This document shows positions 1 through 8,007 of a stretch of DNA of 64,000 nt, one piece after another. The stretch's first letter is position 1. The number at the start of each line of letters is the position of its first letter. This stretch comes from UBA5072 sp963822145. GTDB taxonomy: Bacteria > Bacteroidota > Bacteroidia > Bacteroidales > UBA10428. The notes beneath the pieces are model-generated. The model did not search any database. It saw only the letters and a program-made list of their open reading frames with translations, and was not told the origin of the DNA. Location of the stretch: the NCBI GenBank assembly GCA_963822145.1, contig CAWGGG010000003.1:62001-126000 (forward strand), read 5' to 3'. The position numbers and the translations under genes were made by a program.

Positions 1-1
1 T

Positions 2-1657
2 TACTGGAAAGGCGAAGCCCATTACCGGACCGGAAATTTCAGCCAGGCACTCGAAAATTACAGTACGTTTATAATCCAGCCGGGTGTTTCGGGATATGGT
101 GAGTATCCCCTCGCCCACTACAATCAGGGGTATGCACATTTCAGCCTGAAACAATACAACGACGCTGCCCTCTGGTTCAGCAAGTTCATTGGCCTGTCGG
201 CAAATCAAAAACCTGAATTGGTTGCGGATGCGTATAACCGGCTTGGAGATTGCAGTTTCGTGCAGATGGATTATGCCAAAGCTGTTGGCTACTATGAAAA
301 TGCCGGCAGAAGTGGAAAGGGAGCTGCTGATTATGCCCTGTTTCAAAAAGGACTTGCCCTGGGTGTAAGCGGTAAAGACAATGAGAAGATAACTGTGCTT
401 TCCCAGTTGATCACTTCCTACCCCAGCACTGCGTATAAGGCTGACGCTTATTTCCAGATGGCGGAAAGCTATGTTAAACTCAACCAGCCGGAAAAAGCAG
501 TAACCAGTTATAAGAAAGTGCTCACCGATTACCCGAACAGCAGTTATGTCAAAAAAACGCTCCTGAGTCTGGGGATCCTGTATTTCAATTCCAACCGGAA
601 TAGCGATGCCATAACAAATTATAAAAAAGTAATCGAAGACTATCCGGGCACTCCTGAAGCCGAAAACGCTCTGATCGGGTTGAAAAACGTCTATGTGGAC
701 AACAATGATGTTGATGGTTACTACACCTATATCAACGGTAAGGGCGTGCTGACCTCGGCCGATCTCCTGGAGCAGGACTCACTCAGTTACCTTTCTGCTG
801 AAAAGCTCTATATGAATGGTGATTATACCCGGGCTTCGCAAAGCTTTAAAAACTATATCGGGAAACACCCGGATGGTAGCTTCTTATTGAACGCTCATTT
901 CTATAAAGGTGACTGCAATTACCGTTCCGGTGCATTTGATGAAGCACTCTTGTCGTTCGATTATATCATCGGGCATCCAAAATCAAGGTTTACTGAACCT
1001 GCCTTACTGGGAGCTTCAAGGATTCAATTCAGGCAAAAGGACTATGCCGCGGCTGCCGTTTATTATGAGAAGCTGGAAGCCACTGCCGAGGTAAAGAGCA
1101 ACCTGTTGGAAGCCAGGCTGGGACTAATCAGGTGCTATTCAGCGCTGGAAGAATACGATAAGGTGATTGAAATGGCCGACCGGGTGCTGCTGACCGAGCG
1201 GCTTTCTCCGGAACAGGTGCGCGAAACCCGTTTTGCCAGGGCTAAGGCGCTCCAGGCCAGGGATCGACAGATGCTCGCCATTGAAGAGTATAAAAGGGTA
1301 GCCACGGAAGTTAAAAGCGTTGAAGGTGCCGAATCCAAATACAGGATTGCAGAGATTTATTACCAGCGAAAGGAAATCGACAATGCTGAAAAGATTATCG
1401 CTGATTTTGCAGATAAAACCACACCGCACCAATACTGGATGGCAAAAAGCTTTTTGCTGTGGGCCGATATTTTCAGGGATAAGGGTGATGATTTCCAGGC
1501 CATACAAACCCTGCAAAGCCTGATTGACTATTATGGGGTTAATGACGATGGTATACTTGCTGAGGCCAAAGAGAAGAGGAAGATGCTGACCGACAAGCAG
1601 AATGTTGTGAAAAGCCCGGGAGCTGAGGATGTTGAGGAGATACAGATTAAAGAATAA
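2..1657 (+). CDS. TPR repeat protein, 5' truncated by window edge
   Basis: The frame is open from the first bases of the window to the stop, giving 551 residues of a protein whose start lies outside. It consists of repeated helical pairs of the tetratricopeptide type, for example units reading DAYNRLGDCSFVQMDYAKAV and DAYFQMAESYVKLNQPEKAV, spaced about 35-40 residues apart, as in YbgF/BamD-like periplasmic scaffolds. The C-terminus is acidic and unstructured (AEDVEEIQIKE). The next gene downstream in the same direction is an outer-membrane barrel, and this TPR-plus-barrel order is common in Bacteroidota, so a role in envelope assembly is likely but is inference. No catalytic motif is visible. 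The Met at 218 is internal, not the real start. Confidence 0.85.
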   Translation, partial: YWKGEAHYRTGNFSQALENYSTFIIQPGVSGYGEYPLAHYNQGYAHFSLKQYNDAALWFSKFIGLSANQKPELVADAYNRLGDCSFVQMDYAKAVGYYENAGRSGKGAADYALFQKGLALGVSGKDNEKITVLSQLITSYPSTAYKADAYFQMAESYVKLNQPEKAVTSYKKVLTDYPNSSYVKKTLLSLGILYFNSNRNSDAITNYKKVIEDYPGTPEAENALIGLKNVYVDNNDVDGYYTYINGKGVLTSADLLEQDSLSYLSAEKLYMNGDYTRASQSFKNYIGKHPDGSFLLNAHFYKGDCNYRSGAFDEALLSFDYIIGHPKSRFTEPALLGASRIQFRQKDYAAAAVYYEKLEATAEVKSNLLEARLGLIRCYSALEEYDKVIEMADRVLLTERLSPEQVRETRFARAKALQARDRQMLAIEEYKRVATEVKSVEGAESKYRIAEIYYQRKEIDNAEKIIADFADKTTPHQYWMAKSFLLWADIFRDKGDDFQAIQTLQSLIDYYGVNDDGILAEAKEKRKMLTDKQNVVKSPGAEDVEEIQIKE

Positions 1658-1699
1658 AGACTGAAGATCCAGGATTTAAGATTCAAGATTGAAGATCAT
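1658..1699. repeat. Degenerate A/G-rich repeat after stop codon
   Basis: Directly after the TPR stop codon comes a degenerate tandem of a 7-8 base unit close to AAGATTC/AAGATTGA (AAGACTGAAGATCC, then AAGATTCAAGATTGAAGATC). It ends just before the next start codon. It resembles, in position only, the other low-complexity tracts of this window that begin at stop codons. Confidence 0.45.
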
Positions 1700-1704
1700 G
1701 TATA

Positions 1705-3384
1705 ATGATAAAGATTATGGTAAAAAAGTTTAGAAATTTCCTGATTATAACTGCATTTGCTGCTATTTCCGGATGGAACACCAGCGCACAGGAAATCAAC
1801 AAGGAAGTCTTTGTAGTTCGGCCCTACGAACCCACGCTTTCGGATGCTACCAAGTATAACTTTCTGCCCGTTACCGGTGATCTTGAATCCAAGCTCCCCC
1901 TGTTCGAATACAGCATAAAGCCGGTCCGTCTCGAAAACAGCTATGAACCCGAACCCATCAAAGCCGCAAAAACAGTTACCACCTCCCTGCCTAAAATCTA
2001 TAAGACCTGGCTTAAAATCGGACTGGGCAATTACACCACCCCCATGGCCGAGTTCAACATCAGCAATCTTAGGTCAAAAGATGCATCCTACGGCGCTTAC
2101 CTTTTCCACAAATCATCATACGGCAATATCCGTTTGCCCAATGATCATAAGGTGCCGGCAGGTTACGCTGTAAATAATATCAACCTATACGGAAAGAAGT
2201 TCTTTACCAAAGCCACCCTTTCAGGGAACCTTCGTCTGGATCACCATGCCTTCCAATACTATGGCTATAATACTGCTTTGTTTACAGATCCCCTTCCGGA
2301 TATGGAGAACGACAGCATCCGTCAGAGAACTTACCTGACCGGGGTCGACCTGGACCTGGGCTCCAACACAACCGACGAGACACAACTGAATTACAAGATA
2401 TCCGCCAGTGTGAACTACTTTACGGACAGGCAGAAATATAAGGAAACCGGTGTGGTTGTAAAAGCCGGGGTAAATAAGTATTTTAGTTCCCTGCTTTACG
2501 GACTTGACATGTCACTGGATTATTCCCACCTGAATGGTGCCAAAGACTCTCTGCGCAATACCATTTTTAGGTTCAATCCCTGGATCAGTAAACAAGGTGA
2601 GGAATGGAAATTCATGTTGGGCTTTGAGGCGGTGGCCGATATCGCCCATATCACCAATTATTACTTTTACCCGCGCGTAAACCTTGACATTATCATCATT
2701 GAGAATATACTGGTGCCCTTTATAGGATTGTCGGGAGAACTCACCAAAAACAGTTACAGAAACATCAGTTCCGAGAACCAGTGGGTGAATCCCGGAACCT
2801 ATCTCAAAAACAGCAGCAGCAACCTTATAGCATACGGCGGAATAAAAGGCAGCATCAGTTCGGTGGTCCGGTTCAGGGCTGATGTCAGTTATACTCTTTT
2901 CAAGGACTATCACTTCTTTGTGAACGATACACTGCTGCCCCTGGATAACCAGTTTACCGCCGTTTACGATGACATCGACCTGTTCACTTATCACGGCCAG
3001 CTGGCCGTGCAGCCTGCAGGCAAGTTTGAGATGACACTCGACGGGAAGTACTTTGATTATAAAACCTACGAGCAGCAGAAACCGTGGCATATGCCTGATT
3101 TTGAGATTGGCGTTGACGCCAGCTATGCTTTCAGTCCTAAGTTTACTGCCGGTGCGGATTTTACCGTTACCGGGAACCGCTGGGTATGGAATTATTTGTC
3201 ACCCGGGGAAGCAGATAAATTGAAGCCGGTTGCGGATATCAACCTCCACATGAATTACCACTTTTCGAAATTGCTTACAGTATTTGCCGATATTTATAAC
3301 CTGGCCGATCGGAGTTACATGCTGTGGAGCCAATATCCTTCCCAGCGTTTCAATTTCCTTATTGGTTTCTCCTATAAGCTTTAG
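1705..3384 (+). CDS. Outer-membrane beta-barrel protein (TonB-receptor-like)
   Basis: A 559-residue protein with an N-terminal signal peptide ending near TSAQ. After a short N-terminal segment (VRPYEPTLSDA), the chain is a long series of alternating amphipathic strands with aromatic girdles, ending in FNFLIGFSYKL, as in a large outer-membrane barrel. No plug (TonB-box or carboxypeptidase-like) domain is evident, so it is not a complete SusC-type receptor. It follows the TPR gene by 47 bases and is probably co-transcribed. In-frame ATGs at 1705 and 1717 are both possible starts. The function is unknown; an assembly or transport partner of the TPR protein is a reasonable guess. Confidence 0.75.
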   Translation: MIKIMVKKFRNFLIITAFAAISGWNTSAQEINKEVFVVRPYEPTLSDATKYNFLPVTGDLESKLPLFEYSIKPVRLENSYEPEPIKAAKTVTTSLPKIYKTWLKIGLGNYTTPMAEFNISNLRSKDASYGAYLFHKSSYGNIRLPNDHKVPAGYAVNNINLYGKKFFTKATLSGNLRLDHHAFQYYGYNTALFTDPLPDMENDSIRQRTYLTGVDLDLGSNTTDETQLNYKISASVNYFTDRQKYKETGVVVKAGVNKYFSSLLYGLDMSLDYSHLNGAKDSLRNTIFRFNPWISKQGEEWKFMLGFEAVADIAHITNYYFYPRVNLDIIIIENILVPFIGLSGELTKNSYRNISSENQWVNPGTYLKNSSSNLIAYGGIKGSISSVVRFRADVSYTLFKDYHFFVNDTLLPLDNQFTAVYDDIDLFTYHGQLAVQPAGKFEMTLDGKYFDYKTYEQQKPWHMPDFEIGVDASYAFSPKFTAGADFTVTGNRWVWNYLSPGEADKLKPVADINLHMNYHFSKLLTVFADIYNLADRSYMLWSQYPSQRFNFLIGFSYKL

Positions 3385-3406
3385 CCATCATCTGAATTAT
3401 ATCTGA

Positions 3407-3955
3407 ATGAAAATCTATACTCGAACCGGGGATAAGGGCAAAACCACCCTGTTGGGAGGGAAACCGGTGCCCAAGACCCATGTCCGCATAGAGGCCTATG
3501 GGACTGTTGATGAACTTATTGCCCACATTGGCATGCTGCGGGACATGACTGCCGACACGACAGTCCGTGATTTTCTGCTTGGTATCCTTGACAGGCTAAT
3601 GACCTGCGCCGCAATACTGGCTGCCGATTGCGATGATTGTGAAGCACGTGTGCCGAAATTGATCGAACCGGATATTTTAGGTCTTGAAACCGCCATTGAT
3701 GCCATAGAAGTGTCCCTGCCTCCGCTGAAATCCTTTGTATTGCCCGGTGGCCATGTAATGTCATCGCAGTGTCACATTGCACGAACCGTTTGTCGCAGGG
3801 CGGAACGACAAATTATTCGGTTATCAGCAGAACTTTATGTGCCCGAAACCGTAATAAAATACATTAATCGTTTATCTGATTATCTTTTTGTACTGGCTCG
3901 CAAGGTGTTACATGATTTTCACCTGGAAGACACACCGTGGAGTCCAAAATTGTAG
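3407..3955 (+). CDS. pduO: Cob(I)alamin adenosyltransferase, PduO type
   Basis: This 182-residue cytoplasmic enzyme transfers the adenosyl group of ATP to cob(I)alamin to make coenzyme B12. The N-terminal ATP-binding signature MKIYTRTGDKGKTTLLGG and the later segment VDELIAHIG are typical of the PduO-type (not CobA-type) family, as are the C-terminal RTVCRRAER and INRLSDYLFVLAR segments. Length matches the family. It starts 22 bases after the barrel gene and may share its transcript. A B12-dependent methylmalonyl-CoA pathway is also suggested by meaB at 21.4 kb. No cobalamin riboswitch is visible upstream. Confidence 0.93.
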   Translation: MKIYTRTGDKGKTTLLGGKPVPKTHVRIEAYGTVDELIAHIGMLRDMTADTTVRDFLLGILDRLMTCAAILAADCDDCEARVPKLIEPDILGLETAIDAIEVSLPPLKSFVLPGGHVMSSQCHIARTVCRRAERQIIRLSAELYVPETVIKYINRLSDYLFVLARKVLHDFHLEDTPWSPKL

Positions 3956-3979
3956 TTCTTATATATTTTTTTATATTTG
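3950..3979 (+). promoter_or_regulatory. Bacteroidota-type promoter for the DUF2795 gene
   Basis: TTG at 3950-3952, a 19-base spacer, then TATATTTG at 3972-3979, matching TTTG-N19-21-TAnnTTTG. Transcription would begin near 3986, about 35 bases before the ATG at 4020. The -33 element overlaps the end of the preceding gene. Confidence 0.6.
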
Positions 3980-4019
3980 CACAATTTTTTACCTGAGGCC
4001 ACATTAAAGTTACACCTAT

Positions 4020-4241
4020 ATGTACTGGACCCTTGAACTAGCATCTAAATTGGAGGATGCCCCCTGGCCCGCTACCAAAGAAGAATTGATCGACTTTGCG
4101 ATTCGTTCGGGTGCACCACTTGAAGTTATTGAAAATTTGCAGGAAATCGAGGATGAAGGCGAGATATATGAGAGCATCGAGGATTTGTGGCCCGATTATC
4201 CCAGCAAGGATGATTTCTTTTTCAATGAAGATGAATATTGA
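4020..4241 (+). CDS. DUF2795 small acidic protein
   Basis: A 73-residue, strongly acidic protein. The N-terminal two-thirds fits the DUF2795 pattern: hydrophobic helix ELASKLEDAPWPATKEELIDFA, a short turn, then a second helix PLEVIENLQEI, followed by an acidic tail ending NEDEY. The family is widespread in Bacteroidota and usually sits alone. The biochemical function is unknown. It has its own promoter and ends 11 bases from a convergent gene on the other strand. Confidence 0.85.
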   Translation: MYWTLELASKLEDAPWPATKEELIDFAIRSGAPLEVIENLQEIEDEGEIYESIEDLWPDYPSKDDFFFNEDEY

Positions 4242-4252
4242 TTGACAACGCT

Positions 4253-5761
4253 TCAATCGTTCCTAAATATATCTTCCCTGTTTTTTGGCCGTTTATCATT
4301 TTCCCATTTGAAATCCTTCAGGATAAGTTCTTCTTGCGGGGCTGTCTGAAGCGGATACAGCGTTCCTGTCGGACTTACGTTGAAGGTAATCCTGTCCGGT
4401 TTATTATTCTTGAGCCATATCGTCAGATCGGAACTCTGGGCAATGTTTACCCCGATCAGTTCATTTTTATCCCTTGCATAGTAAACAGTCTGCCCATTCC
4501 CCAGGGTCACGATCTTGTATAACTCGTTATTCCGGAAATATCCTACCATGTTTTTGCCCTTGATCTGGTTAAACTGCCCGGAATCCTCCTCGTTAATAAT
4601 AAAAGCAAGCTGCTGCATGTGCAGTTGATCTATCAGCTTGTTCTTTGTCCATATTTCGATGTATTCTGCTGAAAGCTGGTTGAGTCCCGACCAGAGTACC
4701 GGCTTGTGAAAGAGTCTGAGAATGGAGTCGGTGGTGGAATAAAACAGGGAATCACAAATTCCCTGAAGATCCGATTTATATACTTTTACACCGTAATATG
4801 CCCTGAGCTGCCGGTTACCTGCCGAATCAGGTGTGGCCTTCAGGGTATCCGCATGCACGTATACTGAGTCTTCCTGTGTTATATAAATAAAAAGTGCGCT
4901 ATCGGTCAGCAACGCCCGGTCCTCCTGCTGATTGATGAAGGCATGGTCCCCTCTGAGGATAATATTCTGCTCCATATCAACAAGTTCCACATTGGAAAAC
5001 CCCTCCCCGTAACCGGTATTCCTTTCATAATACAGACTATCACCCCTGACAGTTTGTTTTTTATTAATAACCAAGGCCTTCTTCTTAAGGAAAGATTTAT
5101 CCGACTCAGTATTGTACCAACCGTCTTCGCAATAGATGAAGCTGCTGTCGCCGATGATTCGGGTGGGTCCCAGAAAATAGGCAACCTTAGTGTTGGTATT
5201 GTAACGCAGTGTGTCGGAATACATGGTATAATCAGGATTTTTAAGCACCACGGAATCCCTGAAAAAATACATCTGCTGGTTGGAGTAGTAATAACCTTCA
5301 CGACTCCGGAGGTTATTATCTCCACTTACAATATCCGCATAATGGGTATAGTAGCCAACATTTCTTCCGAGGTCAAAATCAAGGGTTGTAGTAGTGAGTT
5401 CTGTATTTCTGCCGAGAAGCTTGACATTTCTGCGGACTTCAGCAATCCTGGTATTACCGTCGTAATGTAAAAAATCACCATATAACTGCATGGTATCGGC
5501 CTGGTTGATATGCACCCTGCTGAACGCATCGAGGGAATTACTGGCTTTATAGAAATAAGCACTGTCACAATACATCAGAGCCCCTTCATGCTTGAATTCC
5601 ACATTTTTAATAAGCCGGTAAGCTCCCCCTGCAATATTCTCATCAAATTCCATATAATCTGCCTTCTGTTCCACCTGTTGAGGCACCTGGTCCTGGGCCT
5701 GCGCAGCGGACAAAAGGGCACACTGAATAACCACGAATAACCTGATGACCTTCAAATCCAT
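4253..5761 (-). CDS. OstA/LptA-like periplasmic protein
   Basis: About 502 residues from the ATG at 5761 (MDLKVIRLFVV), which gives a clean signal peptide ending AAQAQ; an upstream ATG at 5779 would lengthen the signal sequence unnaturally. The mature part is a repeated beta-strand pattern (ADYMEFDENIAGGAYRLIKN, YCDSAYFYKASNSLDAFSRV, LYGDFLHYDGNTRIAEVRRN) characteristic of the OstA-like beta-jellyroll used by LptA and the N-terminus of LptD to carry lipopolysaccharide. It is longer than E. coli LptA and lacks the LptD barrel, as is common for the Bacteroidota OstA-like protein. It is the last gene of a minus-strand run with three SurA-like genes, which supports a job in lipopolysaccharide or outer-membrane biogenesis. 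Confidence 0.8.
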   Translation of the reverse strand: MDLKVIRLFVVIQCALLSAAQAQDQVPQQVEQKADYMEFDENIAGGAYRLIKNVEFKHEGALMYCDSAYFYKASNSLDAFSRVHINQADTMQLYGDFLHYDGNTRIAEVRRNVKLLGRNTELTTTTLDFDLGRNVGYYTHYADIVSGDNNLRSREGYYYSNQQMYFFRDSVVLKNPDYTMYSDTLRYNTNTKVAYFLGPTRIIGDSSFIYCEDGWYNTESDKSFLKKKALVINKKQTVRGDSLYYERNTGYGEGFSNVELVDMEQNIILRGDHAFINQQEDRALLTDSALFIYITQEDSVYVHADTLKATPDSAGNRQLRAYYGVKVYKSDLQGICDSLFYSTTDSILRLFHKPVLWSGLNQLSAEYIEIWTKNKLIDQLHMQQLAFIINEEDSGQFNQIKGKNMVGYFRNNELYKIVTLGNGQTVYYARDKNELIGVNIAQSSDLTIWLKNNKPDRITFNVSPTGTLYPLQTAPQEELILKDFKWENDKRPKNREDIFRND

Positions 5762-5801
5762 GTAATATAAATGAATCAAATACCTGTAAGTAACCCGTTG
5801 G

Positions 5802-7145
5802 TTATTTCAGCCAGCCTTTGATGGTAAAAGGACAACTCCTATAGCTTTCACCAATGAGGATGTAGGTTGATTTGATCTTATCCTCCACCCATTCGTTAAC
5901 AACCTCATCCTCTTTGATTCTGGTAGTCCTTTCCTTGAAAAGGTTATAATCATCCTTGAGATTGCCAACATGGGGATTGGTTCGCGTTTTAAGCCAGATC
6001 ACCTTGTAAGCCAGCTTCCCCTTGGAATCAACCGATTGATAAGGATCAGAAATTTCACCAACCTTGAGGTTGTTGATGATGGCATACTCCGCCGGTTCAA
6101 ACTCATCCATTTGCCAGCGAATACCACCCCTGTAAGGGTTGACGGCCTGGCCACCGCTTACCCTGGTATCCTCATCCTGGCTGAACATCAGTGCGGCAGT
6201 CATGAATTTCAATGAATCCAAACGAATAAGCCGAACCAAGCTGTCGAGCCTGGCAATGGACTGTGCCTTTTCCTCCGACGAAATTTTAGGCCGGAGCAGG
6301 ATATGTCTGGTGTGAATCCTGTCTTCCGTGCGGTCGAGACACTGGATGATGTGAAAACCGAAGGAAGATTCCACGATCTTGGAAGTCGCTCCTTTCTTCA
6401 GCGCAAAAGCTGCTTTTGCATATTCCGGGTCAAGATCTGCTTTGGCCAGCCAGCCAATATCCCCGCCTTTAACAGCCGACCCCGGATCTTCCGAATAAAT
6501 AACAGCCAAAGTGGCGAAGCTTTCACCGTTCATGATCCTTTCCCGTATGTTCAGTAATTGCTCGCGCACACTTATTATAGCCTGTTCGCTCGATTTGGGA
6601 TAGATCAGGATTTGATTGTACTCGATCTCAGCATTGATATAAGGCAGGCTGTCCTCAGGAAGACTTTTATAATACGCTTTTACCTCTGAAGGGGTAACTG
6701 ATAATCCTTCTGTAATTTTCGACCGCATCTGGCGGCTCAACAATTGATCCCGGATCTCTGACCTGAAATCCTGCTTGATCTCAATGGTTGACTTTTTAAA
6801 ATAAGCCTCCAGTTTTTCCTCAGAACCAATCGCGTTGATAAAATACTGCATCCTGTTGTCCATTTCAGCTTCTACCTGAGATTCGGTCACTTCAAGACTG
6901 TCAACCTGCGCCTGGTTCAACAACAGCTTCTGCACCAGCATCTGTTCAAGGAGAAGACAACGGGAATTCTCATCGATGGGATCGCCCTGCGATTTCATCT
7001 GGAGATAGTTTTGTTCGATATCAGAGAAAAGAACTCGCTTATCCCCGACTACTGCCACTACTTCATCAATAATTTTAGGTTGTGCGGATATATGCTGGAA
7101 ACATTGAACCAGTATAAGCAAGGTCAGGCATAATAAACGTATCAT
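5802..7145 (-). CDS. SurA-type peptidyl-prolyl isomerase, two PpiC domains
   Basis: 447 residues from the ATG at 7145, which lies one base past the upstream gene's stop and gives a good signal peptide (MIRLLCLTLLILVQCFQHISAQ); a longer frame from 7193 would overlap the neighbour by 47 bases. The mature protein begins IIDEVVAVVGDKRVLFSDIE, the usual SurA N-terminal segment, followed by two parvulin domains: the first contains ATLAVIYSEDPGSAVKGGDIGWL and SFGFHIIQ, the second starts HTRHILLRPKISSEE. It is predicted to fold outer-membrane proteins in the periplasm. Confidence 0.88.
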   Translation of the reverse strand: MIRLLCLTLLILVQCFQHISAQPKIIDEVVAVVGDKRVLFSDIEQNYLQMKSQGDPIDENSRCLLLEQMLVQKLLLNQAQVDSLEVTESQVEAEMDNRMQYFINAIGSEEKLEAYFKKSTIEIKQDFRSEIRDQLLSRQMRSKITEGLSVTPSEVKAYYKSLPEDSLPYINAEIEYNQILIYPKSSEQAIISVREQLLNIRERIMNGESFATLAVIYSEDPGSAVKGGDIGWLAKADLDPEYAKAAFALKKGATSKIVESSFGFHIIQCLDRTEDRIHTRHILLRPKISSEEKAQSIARLDSLVRLIRLDSLKFMTAALMFSQDEDTRVSGGQAVNPYRGGIRWQMDEFEPAEYAIINNLKVGEISDPYQSVDSKGKLAYKVIWLKTRTNPHVGNLKDDYNLFKERTTRIKEDEVVNEWVEDKIKSTYILIGESYRSCPFTIKGWLK

Positions 7146-7146
7146 G

Positions 7147-7998
7147 CTATTTTGGGTAAATGGTGAAATATTCATGGTTTTGTGCATCAGCATAGATGTT
7201 CAGTTCAAGTTGATTGATAAGAAGAATCTTTCTCTTATTAAGAATAATGTAATGAATATCATCAATAACGAGGTCAAAAGGTGAAACAGTGCCCTCGGGG
7301 GCAATTTCTTTTACACTCAGAAAATAAAGATAATCCTTATCCCTTGTTTCCAAATACTTGCGTGAGAGCAAGACAGGTTCAAAAGAGCTCCCGTTTTCCG
7401 GTAACAATCTAAGCACTTCGTTGATCTTCACCCAGTTTTCCTCAAAATCGTCATAAACGGCTGCCTGCTTAAAACAATAAGCTTCAAGATTCTTAATGCT
7501 TTCGGGGTCATCTGACCGGTACCACTGCCTGAGCTTGTAAATCTCCGGGGCTGAAGCCGGGACTTTGATAAAAAGTCCCTTAAACAGGGATTCGCTCAAG
7601 ATGAAATTGGATTTGTTCTGGTTATAATATTCGTCCAGTTCCTTATCCGTCACCACAGTGTCAAGGTTTTGCCTGAGATAGCTTTGCTGGTAAGCATAAA
7701 TCAGCAGGGAGCTGCGGTAGCTTTCTATCTGAAGCTCAACATCTTTTTCTGCATCAGTAAGGTTGATCTCAGCCTTGTTCAATAAAAGCTGGTTGCGTAT
7801 CCATTTCTCGATATAATCCTTAGCCAGTGTGGCACTATCAGCGGCTGAAGTACCCGGAGGTATCACCCCGGAAAGATCCGAAGCATATAGGTAGCTTTCG
7901 TACGCCCGGGCCACAGGTTTATCATTCCTGCTTACAGGATGGCTCTTACAACCTGCTAAAAAGACTGTGATGATTATGAACGGCAGTATTTTGATCAT
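7147..7998 (-). CDS. SurA-like lipoprotein lacking a recognisable PPIase domain
   Basis: 283 residues with a lipobox (VFLAGC) at the end of the signal sequence, so the mature chain is anchored in a membrane through an acylated cysteine. The region ARAYESYLYASDL through KWIRNQLLLNKAEINLTDAEK and ELDEYYNQNKSNF looks like the helical N-terminal chaperone part of SurA/PpiC proteins. The C-terminal part shows the general shape (VSPFDLVIDDIHYIILNKRK) but not the conserved parvulin core (GGDIGW / GFHI) seen in its neighbours, so it is probably a chaperone without isomerase activity. It sits between two genuine SurA paralogues, 9 bases after one and 1 base before the next. Confidence 0.75.
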   Translation of the reverse strand: MIKILPFIIITVFLAGCKSHPVSRNDKPVARAYESYLYASDLSGVIPPGTSAADSATLAKDYIEKWIRNQLLLNKAEINLTDAEKDVELQIESYRSSLLIYAYQQSYLRQNLDTVVTDKELDEYYNQNKSNFILSESLFKGLFIKVPASAPEIYKLRQWYRSDDPESIKNLEAYCFKQAAVYDDFEENWVKINEVLRLLPENGSSFEPVLLSRKYLETRDKDYLYFLSVKEIAPEGTVSPFDLVIDDIHYIILNKRKILLINQLELNIYADAQNHEYFTIYPK

Positions 7999-8007
7999 AT
8001 TCCTGCG

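Noticed and set aside
3385..3406. Cobalamin riboswitch before the adenosyltransferase gene.
   Set aside because: The spacer is only 22 bases and no B12-box is seen there or before the upstream gene.
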